Source: SFTJ01 sp045613305 (GTDB taxonomy: Bacteria; Bacteroidota; Bacteroidia; Bacteroidales; Muribaculaceae). From it: DNA of 40,567 nt. Of this stretch, positions 13,094 through 21,452 are shown piece by piece. Both the position numbers and the translations under genes were made by a program. Positions within the stretch are counted from its first letter, which is position 1; each line of letters opens with the position of its first letter. The notes beneath the pieces were generated by a model. That model had not been told where the DNA came from, made no database searches, and saw only the letters and a program-made list of their open reading frames with translations. The stretch covers positions 1 through 40,567 of the forward strand of contig JAZLAU010000005.1 in assembly GCA_045613305.1 (NCBI GenBank), given 5' to 3'.

Positions 13094-14044
13094 ATGGCTA
13101 ATACATTAACTAACACAGAATTCAATTTTGAAGGTCAAAAGAGCGTTTATCATGGCAAGGTACGTGATGTTTATGATATTAACGACGACTTGATGGTGAT
13201 GGTAGCAACAGACCGCATCTCGGCATTCGACGTAATTTTGCCAAAGGGCATCCCAGGCAAGGGTCAAGTGTTGAACCAAATTGCGGCCAAGTTTCTTGAT
13301 GCAACTGCCGACATAGTTCCAAACTGGAAGTTGGCAACTCCCGACCCAATGGTGACAGTGGGCTTGAAGTGCGAAGGCTTTAAGGTAGAAATGATTATCC
13401 GTGGCTATCTCACAGGCAGTGCATGGCGTGAATACGCGGCAGGATGCCGTGAAATTTGCGGTGTGAAACTTCCTGAAGGTATGCGCGAAAACGAAAAGTT
13501 CCCAGAACCAATCATCACACCAACCACTAAGGCCGATGCCGGACACGATGAAAATATTTCAAAGGAAGAAATCATTAAGCAAGGCATAGTGTCGAAGGAA
13601 GACTACGAAGTGATGGAAGCCTACACTCGTGCATTGTTTGCTCGCGGCTCGGAAATTGCTGCATCAAAGGGCTTGATTCTTGTTGACACAAAATACGAAT
13701 TTGGCAAGCGTGATGGCAAGGTGATTTTGATTGACGAAATTCACACTCCTGACAGTTCACGCTACTTCTATGCCGAAGGCTATGAAGCACGCTTTGAAGC
13801 AGGCGAACCACAAAAGCAACTTTCAAAAGAGTTTGTTCGTCAATGGCTAATCGACCACAACTTCATGGGTAAGGAAGGCCAACAAGTGCCAGAAATGACC
13901 GATGAATATTGTGAAAGTGTAGCGGCTCGTTACATTGAATTGTATGAGCACATTGTGGGCGAAAAGTTTGTGCCAAGCGAAGAAACCGACATTGCTGCAC
14001 GTATCGAAAAGAACGTTTCGGCTTATTTGGCATCGTGCAAATAA
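13094..14044 (+). CDS. purC: Phosphoribosylaminoimidazole-succinocarboxamide synthase
   Basis: SAICAR synthetase of purine biosynthesis: joins CAIR with aspartate using ATP. 316 aa, the longer form also seen in yeast rather than the roughly 237-aa E. coli form. Visible motifs: GKVRDVYDIND with the ATP-grasp-like start, MVATDRISAFDVILPKGIPG, MIIRGYLTGSAWREY, ITPTTKADAGHDENIS, LVDTKYEFG and ILIDEIHTPDSSR (metal/ATP-binding Asp/Glu). It lies 40 nt after phoH and 53 nt before menG, all in the same direction, so co-transcription is possible. Confidence 0.97.
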   Translation: MANTLTNTEFNFEGQKSVYHGKVRDVYDINDDLMVMVATDRISAFDVILPKGIPGKGQVLNQIAAKFLDATADIVPNWKLATPDPMVTVGLKCEGFKVEMIIRGYLTGSAWREYAAGCREICGVKLPEGMRENEKFPEPIITPTTKADAGHDENISKEEIIKQGIVSKEDYEVMEAYTRALFARGSEIAASKGLILVDTKYEFGKRDGKVILIDEIHTPDSSRYFYAEGYEARFEAGEPQKQLSKEFVRQWLIDHNFMGKEGQQVPEMTDEYCESVAARYIELYEHIVGEKFVPSEETDIAARIEKNVSAYLASCK

Positions 14045-14097
14045 ATAGTCCGGAAAGCAATAAATAAAAAGGAGTTACATCCCGAAAGCGGATTGAC

Positions 14098-14835
14098 ATG
14101 GAATATCAGGCAGAGAAAATCAACCCCTACAACGACGAGGAAAGCAAAACGGGGCAAGTGCGTCAAATGTTTGACTCTATAGCACCGGCCTACGACTTTA
14201 TGAATCGTTGCATGACCATGGGCATCGACAAGTTGTGGCGCCGCAAGGCCGTGAGCCTTGTAGGCAAAAGCCATCCGCAGCATTTGCTCGATGTGGCAAC
14301 TGGTACGGGCGACCTTGCCATACAACTGTGTAAGAAGTTGAAGCCAAAGTCAATAATAGGCATCGACTTGAGCACAGGCATGCTTGAAATAGGCCGCAAG
14401 AAAGTGGCCGAAGCACAAATGTCGGGAGTTATAAGTCTTGAAGAAGGCGACTGCCTGCAGATGCGTTTTGCCGATGGCTCGTTCGACGCCGTGACTGTGG
14501 CATACGGAGTGCGCAATTTTGAGCATTTGGAGCAAGGTTATGCCGAGATGTGCCGAGTGCTTAAGCCAGGCGGATTGTTGTGCGTGGTGGAACTCTCAAC
14601 ACCCACAAATCGGTTTATAAAGTTCTTCTACGACATCTACACTCGCCATGTTATTCCGTTCATAGGCCGCTCGAAGTCGAAAGACGCACGTGCATACAGT
14701 TATTTGCCCGAAAGCATAGCCGCTGTGCCGCAAGGCGAGGCAATGCTCAACATTATGCGTAAGGTGGGATTTTCAGACTGCAAAGCCATAGCCATGACCT
14801 TTGGCACATGCTCCATTTATTTAGGCAAAAAATAA
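14098..14835 (+). CDS. menG: Demethylmenaquinone methyltransferase
   Basis: 245-aa class I SAM methyltransferase of the UbiE/MenG family: FDSIAPAYDFMNRCMTMGID (26-45), SAM motif LDVATGTGD (64-72), IGIDLSTGMLEIG, VTVAYGVRNFEHLE and VLKPGGLLCVVELSTP. Bacteroidales use menaquinone, so the likely reaction is C-methylation of demethylmenaquinone. That fits the fumarate reductase operon in this window. It is followed by a strong terminator at 14866. Confidence 0.95.
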   Translation: MEYQAEKINPYNDEESKTGQVRQMFDSIAPAYDFMNRCMTMGIDKLWRRKAVSLVGKSHPQHLLDVATGTGDLAIQLCKKLKPKSIIGIDLSTGMLEIGRKKVAEAQMSGVISLEEGDCLQMRFADGSFDAVTVAYGVRNFEHLEQGYAEMCRVLKPGGLLCVVELSTPTNRFIKFFYDIYTRHVIPFIGRSKSKDARAYSYLPESIAAVPQGEAMLNIMRKVGFSDCKAIAMTFGTCSIYLGKK

Positions 14836-14865
14836 GGTAAACACTAACTCGTTTATATAGTAAAA

Positions 14866-14905
14866 GCAACACACCTCACAATGAGGTGTGTTGCTTTATT
14901 TTTTG
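14866..14905 (+). terminator. Strong intrinsic terminator after menG
   Basis: GCAACACACCTCA (14866-14878) and TGAGGTGTGTTGC (14882-14894) form a perfect 13-bp stem with a 3-nt loop, followed by TTTATTTTTTG. The gap 14906-15060 is AT-rich with no ORF. Confidence 0.93.
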
Positions 14906-15060
14906 TAGGTTTTGAAAAATTAAAAAGTAAAAAAAAGAGGTTTGTAACCTGTTGATAACGAGTAGTTTTAAAAGGTGAAAAATATATGGTTTTGCTGGTG
15001 ATTTATGTGGTGGCGGAGTTAAATTTAATGCTTTGATAACGATTTTTATTGTAAATTTTT

Positions 15061-15090
15061 TTTGTTTTGTAGAAAAATTATATAAATTTG
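15061..15090 (+). promoter_or_regulatory. Promoter of the surface-protein operon
   Basis: TTTG (15061-15064), 18 nt, then TAAATTTG (15083-15090). The leader to the ATG at 15227 is about 130 nt, long enough for post-transcriptional control; no clear structure is seen in it. Confidence 0.65.
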
Positions 15091-15226
15091 CCGTGCAATC
15101 AGTATTATTCTGAAGAAAAAATATGACCCTTGAATTTCCTTTTTGAATGGAAATTTGTTTTTAAGTATATAGATATGACCATAGCATTACTCTCTGAAAA
15201 GGGGTTTTTGTGAAAGTGTGATTTAT

Positions 15227-16450
15227 ATGAGCATTACGAGACTTTGTATTATTCTAATTAGCTTATTGCTAAGCGTGTGTTCGGTGCACTCGCAACATAA
15301 GCGCGCGGAAATCTGCATTGATTTTCGTGTGAATAGTAGTGCTATAGATTCCACCTATATGGACAACGCAGTTCGCGTGCAAGAGATAGTAGATTTCCTA
15401 CAAAGCATTCGCAAAGACAATACGGTTAAAGTTGTGGAAGTGTCGTTCTGTGGTGCGTCGTCGCCAGAAGGTAGCGACCAACTAAACCGCCGCTTGGCAC
15501 AAGGCCGCCTTGAAGCGCTCGAAGCCCTTGTTCGCAGCCAAGTGGAAATTTCCGACGATATCATCACCCGCAACGATAGTTACATTCCTTGGGACAACCT
15601 AAAGGCGCAAATCAAGAGTTCAAACCTGGCACGCAAAGATGAGGTGTTGGCGATTTTGAACGAAGAAGCCAAGTTGGTTGACTATCATTTGAACAATGAG
15701 CATGTAGACCACCGTGTGTTGAAGTTAAAAGCATTAGACGAAGGCAAGGTGTGGTGTGAAATGGACAGAATGTTCTTTAGCCGCATCAGAAATGCGTGTA
15801 TGGTGCTTGTGACCATCAAGGAAGAACTTCCTGCTGTGGCAGAACCAGTGGCAGAGCCAGTTGTGGAGCCTGTTCCTGACACAACACAGGTGGCAGAGGT
15901 GGTTGCTCCTGTTGCCGAAGAGTGGACACGCCATTTGCATTTGAAGACCAACGCCCTTGGTTGGGCCTTGGCAAATGCCAACATTGGTGCTGAAATCGAT
16001 TTGGCAAAGCACTTGTCGCTTACAGTGCCAGTTTATTATTCAGCTATCAACTATTTCACTAACACCATCAAGTTCCGTACGCTTGGCGTTCAGCCAGAAT
16101 TGCGTTATTGGCTTGACGAGAATAACGAGAAATTCTTTATCGGTGCGCACTTTGGCTGTGCACAATATAATGTGGCCATTAATGGCGACTATCGCTATCA
16201 AGATCACGACGGCAAAACGCCTGCAGTGGGAGGTGGTGTGAGCGTGGGCTACCGTATGCCAATCTCGGCCAACGGCAAGTGGTACATAGAGTTTGCTCTT
16301 GGTGCAGGTGCCTATGCATTGAACTATGACAGATTTTATAATGTTAATAATGGTAAGTTAGTTGACACCAACCGCAAGACCTATTTTGGCATCGACAATG
16401 CTGCCGTGAATATTTCATATCGTTTTGACCTAAACAAACGCAAAAGATGA
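15227..16450 (+). CDS. DUF3575 outer-membrane protein with N-terminal OmpA-like domain
   Basis: I prefer ATG 15227 over an in-frame GTG at 15218; it gives 407 aa with a clean signal peptide (SITRLCIILISLLLSVCSVHSQ). Residues about 27-120 resemble the peptidoglycan-binding OmpA C-domain (IDFRVNSSAID, VEVSFCGASSPEGSDQLNRRLAQGR), here placed at the N-terminus. A Pro/Val/Glu linker (about 200-230, PVAEPVAEPVVEPVPD) precedes a DUF3575 beta-barrel (LHLKTNALGWALANANIGAEI to the C-terminal YRF). Such proteins accompany fimbria-like operons in Bacteroidales and probably anchor the structure to the cell envelope. It overlaps the next gene by 4 nt. Confidence 0.9.
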   Translation: MSITRLCIILISLLLSVCSVHSQHKRAEICIDFRVNSSAIDSTYMDNAVRVQEIVDFLQSIRKDNTVKVVEVSFCGASSPEGSDQLNRRLAQGRLEALEALVRSQVEISDDIITRNDSYIPWDNLKAQIKSSNLARKDEVLAILNEEAKLVDYHLNNEHVDHRVLKLKALDEGKVWCEMDRMFFSRIRNACMVLVTIKEELPAVAEPVAEPVVEPVPDTTQVAEVVAPVAEEWTRHLHLKTNALGWALANANIGAEIDLAKHLSLTVPVYYSAINYFTNTIKFRTLGVQPELRYWLDENNEKFFIGAHFGCAQYNVAINGDYRYQDHDGKTPAVGGGVSVGYRMPISANGKWYIEFALGAGAYALNYDRFYNVNNGKLVDTNRKTYFGIDNAAVNISYRFDLNKRKR

Positions 16451-17547
16451 AAAGAGCATTACAGAACATATGGCTGTGGGTGGTTTCGCTATTTGCGTTA
16501 GCGGCATGCGATGTGCACGAGTTCCCAGAGGAGCAACTCGACAATGTGCAATTCCTTTTGCATCTGAACTTTAATACCGAAACGCCTCTATATAAAGAGG
16601 TTGTGTATACCCGCAGTGGAGATGCCGACACTAAGGCTGCACCCACTCACGACATTCGCTACACGATTAATGCCTACCGCACCGACGGCACACGCAGCAC
16701 AAGCCGCAAGGCCGATGCCACTTTTGTGTTTACCAAGTCGGACATCGCAAATCTGAACTACACTGCGCAGATTGAATTGCCAGAGGGAACCTACGATTTC
16801 CAAGTGTGGGCCGATTATGTGGACCAAAAATCGAGCAGCGACAAATACTATGACACTCGCGACTTTGCTGAAATTATTCTTGCCAACAAAGACCCTCACG
16901 CAGGCAGCACCGATTATCGCGATGGTTTCCGTGGCTATGCATCGGCTACAATCAACACCCCGGACTATTACAAGGGCTCTACTGCCAACAGCATAAAGAA
17001 CCAAGCCACAGTGGAAATGAAGCGCCCAATGGGTAAGTTTAAGTTTATTTCTACCGATGTGGAAGTGTTCTTGACAAACATGGTGGAGAAGATGAAGGAA
17101 CAAGCCAAGCAAACAGGCGCAAGTTCTGGTTTTGATGGCGATGAAGCCTACGAAGAACTCTTGAGCAGCATTGTCATGGGCGACTATTATGTGAAGTTTA
17201 AATATAACGCATTTATGCCTTGTGCATATAATATGTTTACCGACAAACCCGCAGACTCGTGGTCGGGAGTGTCGTTTAAGAGCACAATGAGTGTTGATGC
17301 CGACATGAACATGACAATGGGTTATGACTATATCTTCGTTAACGGTTCGGAAACCAAACTCAGCATATCGCTTGAGGTTTATAACAAAGAAGGCGAACTG
17401 CTATCGTCGACCCACCCAATCGAAGTGCCAGTGGTGCGCAGCAAGTTGACGGTTGTGAAAGGCGATTTCTTGACCTCGAAGGCCACCGGAGGCGTGGGCA
17501 TCGACCCCGGATATGACGGAGACGACTATAACATTGAAATTTTTTAA
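16447..17547 (+). CDS. FimB/Mfa2-like fimbrial lipoprotein
   Basis: 366 aa. A signal peptide ending LFALAAC gives a lipidated Cys, then a FimB/Mfa2-type (DUF6562-like) domain: VQFLLHLNFNT, IRYTINAYRTDG, IELPEGTYDFQVWADYVD and a VEMKRPMGKFKFISTDVE core, with FVNGSETKLSISLEVYNKEG and VPVVRSKLTVVKGDFLT towards the end. Members of this group anchor or cap fimbriae and are exported as lipoproteins. The ATG overlaps the upstream stop (ATGA), and the 803-aa gene follows 51 nt later. Confidence 0.85.
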   Translation: MKRALQNIWLWVVSLFALAACDVHEFPEEQLDNVQFLLHLNFNTETPLYKEVVYTRSGDADTKAAPTHDIRYTINAYRTDGTRSTSRKADATFVFTKSDIANLNYTAQIELPEGTYDFQVWADYVDQKSSSDKYYDTRDFAEIILANKDPHAGSTDYRDGFRGYASATINTPDYYKGSTANSIKNQATVEMKRPMGKFKFISTDVEVFLTNMVEKMKEQAKQTGASSGFDGDEAYEELLSSIVMGDYYVKFKYNAFMPCAYNMFTDKPADSWSGVSFKSTMSVDADMNMTMGYDYIFVNGSETKLSISLEVYNKEGELLSSTHPIEVPVVRSKLTVVKGDFLTSKATGGVGIDPGYDGDDYNIEIF

Positions 17548-17598
17548 GAAAACAAAATAAATAATACGAATATCAACTTTTATTAATTAAAAATCATT

Positions 17599-20010
17599 AT
17601 GAAGAAGATTCTTTTTGGATTGTCTGCAATTCTAATGTTGTTTGCGACATCATGTCAAGATGAACCAGAAGTTAATGGTGCTGGTGAAACTTCAGTTTCT
17701 TTCAAAGTAGAAACCCCTGAAATCAAAATGCGTTCTTACAGCGACGGTGCAACTGCAACAGAGTTGCAATATGCAGTTTATGACGCAGAAGGCAAGCAAT
17801 TGAAGGCAGTTACAGATGCCGAAATCCACGGCTCAACAACTGTTAAGCTACAATTGACAACTGGTAACACTTATTCTGTTATTTTCTGGGCAGCAGCTCC
17901 AAACGCTCCTTACGAAGTTGACTTGGATGCAAAGACAATGACAGTAGACTACGCTAACGCAGTTAGCAATGACGAATCACGCGATGCATTCTACGCTTAC
18001 TACACATTCACAGTGAAGGGTCCTCAAGCTGAAACTATCAAGCTAAAGCGTCCATTCGCTCAACTTAACATCGGTACTGGTGACATGGCTGAATCAACAG
18101 CAGCAGGTTACACTCCAACTCAATCAGCAGTAACAGTTAAGAACATCTACAACACTCTTAACCTTGTAGATGGTACAGTTTCTGGTGACGCAGCGGTAAC
18201 TTATGCTACAGCAGCAATTCCTGCAGACGAAACATTCCCAGTGGCAGGTTATGACTACTTGGCAATGAACTACCTACTTGTTGCTGCCGACAAGGAAGTT
18301 GTTGACGTAGAATTCACATACACTGACGGTTCAAACGCTAAGACTCGCACAGTAGGTTCTGTTCCAGTTCAACGCAACTACCGCACAAACATCTACGGTG
18401 ACCTTCTAACAAGCAACGTAGACGTTAACGTAGATATCGTTCCAGATTATGATGGCGAACACAACAACGCGATTGCAGTTGCTACAGCTGCTGAATTCCA
18501 AGCAGCAATCAACACAGCTCTTGCAAGCGCAGAAGGTGCTGAAGTGGTTATGACTGAAAACATCACAATCGACCAACCTATCGTAATCACAGGTGCAACT
18601 GCTAAGACAGCTGCAATGACTCGTTCAGGTTCATTCGAAGGAATCGTTATCGACGGTAACGGCAAGACTCTTACTTATGCAGGTAGCGGTGAAAGCGCTC
18701 GCGCTATCGACGTTAAGGCTGATGCAAATGGTGTGAACGTATTAATCAAGAACTTGACAATTGATTGTACTTCAAGCTATTGTCAACGTGGTATCAACTA
18801 CAACACTACAGGCAAATTTGTTCTTGACAATGTGACAGTTAGTGGTAAGAACGTGACTTACGCTCTTAACCTTCCAGGTTCTTCTGATGGTGCTGAAGTT
18901 GTAATCGAGAACTCATCTTTGACTGCAAACATTGCATTGAATGTTTGGGGTGAGAACGTGGAAGTTATTGCAACAAACACTAAACTAACTTCAGTTGACA
19001 ATGCTACTCACGAAAATTATAGTGCAATTTCATTGAACAACGATGGTATAACAATGGCCGAAGGTGCAGTTGTTACTGTTATTGGTGGTACAGTTACTGC
19101 TAAGGACGAAAATGGCAATCCATCATACGCATTCCGCAACGCTACAGAAACTGGTATTGTTCAAGTAAGCGAAGAAACTACAGTTGTTGGTGTCTGCGCT
19201 AAGCCAGTTGCTATCGTTAATTATGGTGGTGACCAATTCTATAGCTGTGTTACATTGCAACGTGCAATCAGCAAGGCTATCGAATCTAAGGCTGTTAGCG
19301 TTCGTTTGATTAAGGACGTTGAAGTTGATACAGTAGTTGTTGTTGCAGCAGAAGGTAACCTAAAACTTGAACTAAATGGCCACACTATCACTGCAGCATT
19401 GAAGCAAGAAGGTCGTCACCACTATGCTATCGACAACTATGGTACACTTGTACTTGACGGTAAGGGTGCAATCAACGCACGCGGTGTTCAAAACTTCGGT
19501 ACAATGACTATCGATGGCGATATCACTATCACAAACGTTGACACTAATGGTGGTTCTGCTATCTGGAACGAAGGTAAGCTAACTATCAACAAGGGTACAT
19601 TCACAACTAACGACAAGGCTGGTACTGGTTCTTATGGTTCAGCTCTAAACACTCAAAAGTCGGGTGAAGCTATTGTTAACGGTGGTACTTTCATTGCAAA
19701 TAGCCAATTGACTTACGCTATCCTTAACTCAGGTAAGACTACTATCAACAGCGCAACTGTTAAGGCTAAGCACGGTGCTGTTGGTGGCACAGGTGAAGGT
19801 GTAACTGTAATCAACGACGGTTCATTCGAATTGATGGAAAATCCAGGCGTTAGCGACCACTGTGCATACAAGGTGGATGAAATTAAGGGTGGTCAATTCA
19901 CTCTTGGCAAGAACACTGACAGCGGTGCACAATTGTTCTACGAATCTAAGATTGCTGCTGGCTACAAGACAGTTGTAGAAAACGGCTGGACAAAGGTTGT
20001 TAAGGAATAA
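17599..20010 (+). CDS. Fimbrillin-like lipoprotein with C-terminal beta-helix repeats (803 aa)
   Basis: Signal peptide with lipobox LFATSC (Cys19). Residues about 30-290 repeat the DUF6562-like plan of the previous gene: VSFKVETPEIKMRS, YSVIFWAAAP, KLKRPFAQLNIGTGDM, PVQRNYRTNIYGDLL. From about 300 onward come many short strands with Asn ladders and TINKGTF, VNGGTF, INSATVKA turns, typical of a right-handed parallel beta-helix. Codon choice is strongly biased (AAG, AAC, GAC, GCT), unlike its neighbours, pointing to high expression. I infer a major surface subunit or adhesin; substrate or ligand is unknown. Confidence 0.85.
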   Translation: MKKILFGLSAILMLFATSCQDEPEVNGAGETSVSFKVETPEIKMRSYSDGATATELQYAVYDAEGKQLKAVTDAEIHGSTTVKLQLTTGNTYSVIFWAAAPNAPYEVDLDAKTMTVDYANAVSNDESRDAFYAYYTFTVKGPQAETIKLKRPFAQLNIGTGDMAESTAAGYTPTQSAVTVKNIYNTLNLVDGTVSGDAAVTYATAAIPADETFPVAGYDYLAMNYLLVAADKEVVDVEFTYTDGSNAKTRTVGSVPVQRNYRTNIYGDLLTSNVDVNVDIVPDYDGEHNNAIAVATAAEFQAAINTALASAEGAEVVMTENITIDQPIVITGATAKTAAMTRSGSFEGIVIDGNGKTLTYAGSGESARAIDVKADANGVNVLIKNLTIDCTSSYCQRGINYNTTGKFVLDNVTVSGKNVTYALNLPGSSDGAEVVIENSSLTANIALNVWGENVEVIATNTKLTSVDNATHENYSAISLNNDGITMAEGAVVTVIGGTVTAKDENGNPSYAFRNATETGIVQVSEETTVVGVCAKPVAIVNYGGDQFYSCVTLQRAISKAIESKAVSVRLIKDVEVDTVVVVAAEGNLKLELNGHTITAALKQEGRHHYAIDNYGTLVLDGKGAINARGVQNFGTMTIDGDITITNVDTNGGSAIWNEGKLTINKGTFTTNDKAGTGSYGSALNTQKSGEAIVNGGTFIANSQLTYAILNSGKTTINSATVKAKHGAVGGTGEGVTVINDGSFELMENPGVSDHCAYKVDEIKGGQFTLGKNTDSGAQLFYESKIAAGYKTVVENGWTKVVKE

Positions 20011-20047
20011 TAAGGTCGAAAAGAACGATTTTATAAACTGATATTGG

Positions 20048-20082
20048 CTGCGCTCATCAATGCGATGGGCGCAGTTTTTTTT
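20048..20082 (+). terminator. Intrinsic terminator ending the surface-protein operon
   Basis: CTGCGCTCATC (20048-20058) pairs with GATGGGCGCAG (20064-20074), 11 bp with one G-U pair, then eight T. Confidence 0.93.
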
Positions 20083-20236
20083 GTGCCCAGATTTTCGGCG
20101 CAAAACACGTTGAAATGCACTGTGGTCTGAAAATAGTGGTTGAGCGAAAGGGTTGTTTCGGGAATTTGAGACAAAATGTTGCGGTTAGCGCGATATAAAA
20201 GAATAGTGTGATGAGCAGTATAAGCGAAAATATTGT

Positions 20237-20244
20237 TATATTTG
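20237..20244 (+). promoter_or_regulatory. Promoter -7 element of pfkA
   Basis: TATATTTG matches TAnnTTTG, 43 nt before the ATG at 20288. No clear -33 is visible. Confidence 0.55.
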
Positions 20245-20287
20245 CAGAAGAAGAAAAATATATTTATCCATAAAAACAGGAGATTAT

Positions 20288-21268
20288 ATGTCGAGCATAA
20301 AATGTATAGGTATTCTCACATCAGGAGGAGATGCCCCAGGAATGAACGCTGCAATTAGAGCGGTGACTCGTGCAGCCATCTACAACGGATTTGCGGTTAA
20401 AGGCATTTATAGAGGTTATAAAGGCTTGGTGACCAGAGAAATTAAAGAGTTTAAGACTCAAAATGTGTCGAACATTATTCAAATGGGCGGTACAATTTTG
20501 AAGACAGCACGTTGTGCAGAGTTCAAGACCGAAGAAGGCCGCAAGTTGGCATATGAAAACATGAAAGCCGAAGGCATCGATGCTCTTGTGGTGATTGGTG
20601 GCGACGGCTCGCTAACCGGTGCAAGAATTTTTGCTACAGAATATAACTTCCCAATAGTGGGCATACCTGGCACAATCGACAATGACTTGTATGGAACCGA
20701 CAAGACTATTGGCTATGATACAGCGCTAAACACAATTATGGACTGCGTGGACAAAATACGCGACACAGCGTCGAGCCACGAACGTTTGTTCTTTATTGAA
20801 GTTATGGGTCGCGATGCAGGCTTCTTGGCATTAAACGGAGCAATAGCATCGGGTTGCGAGGCTGCAATTATTCCTGAAATATCGACAGAGGTCGACCAAC
20901 TTGCAGAACTTATTGAGCACGGATTCAGAAAGAGCAAAAACTCTTCGATTGTGCTTGTGGCCGAAAGTCCGGTTACTGGCGGCGCAATGGGTTTGGCCGA
21001 CCGCGTAAAGAACGAATATCCTCAATATGATGTGCGTGTGTCAATTCTTGGACACTTGCAACGAGGTGGTTCGCCTACTGCAACCGACCGCATCTTGGCA
21101 TCGCGCTTGGGCGCTGCTGCAATTGATGCCCTTATGGAAGACCAACGCAATGTGATGGTGGGTATTCGCAACGATGAAATTGTGTATGTGCCATTCTTTA
21201 AGGCTATTAAATACGATAAGCCTGTTGACCGCAGTTTGTTGCAAACATTGCGCACTCTTTCAATTTAA
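20288..21268 (+). CDS. pfkA: 6-phosphofructokinase
   Basis: 326 aa, the usual length of ATP-dependent PfkA. It phosphorylates fructose 6-phosphate in glycolysis. Visible: LTSGGDAPGMNAAIRA (nucleotide-binding start), GGDGS (104-108, the ATP-type Gly), PGTIDND (127-133, with the catalytic Asp), EVMGRDAGFLA and LGHLQRGGSPTATDRILASR (fructose-phosphate site). It stands alone between two terminators with its own promoter. Confidence 0.97.
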   Translation: MSSIKCIGILTSGGDAPGMNAAIRAVTRAAIYNGFAVKGIYRGYKGLVTREIKEFKTQNVSNIIQMGGTILKTARCAEFKTEEGRKLAYENMKAEGIDALVVIGGDGSLTGARIFATEYNFPIVGIPGTIDNDLYGTDKTIGYDTALNTIMDCVDKIRDTASSHERLFFIEVMGRDAGFLALNGAIASGCEAAIIPEISTEVDQLAELIEHGFRKSKNSSIVLVAESPVTGGAMGLADRVKNEYPQYDVRVSILGHLQRGGSPTATDRILASRLGAAAIDALMEDQRNVMVGIRNDEIVYVPFFKAIKYDKPVDRSLLQTLRTLSI

Positions 21269-21303
21269 TATTGATGTAAAAAACAGAAAAATACTGATAA
21301 AAA

Positions 21304-21337
21304 ACCAGAGGCTACGTTGTTGCTTCTGGTTTTTTTT
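21304..21337 (+). terminator. Intrinsic terminator after pfkA
   Basis: ACCAGAGGC (21304-21312) pairs with GCTTCTGGT (21322-21330) with one G-U pair, then eight T. Confidence 0.93.
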
Positions 21338-21452
21338 CGTTTGTGTGCTGCAGGCTGAAAAATTGCGAGGTAGAGAAAATTACATTGTAAAAAATTGTGC
21401 GGTGAGGTGTTTTTTTAGTTATCTTCGTTAAAAAGAAAGTTTTTAATAAAAG

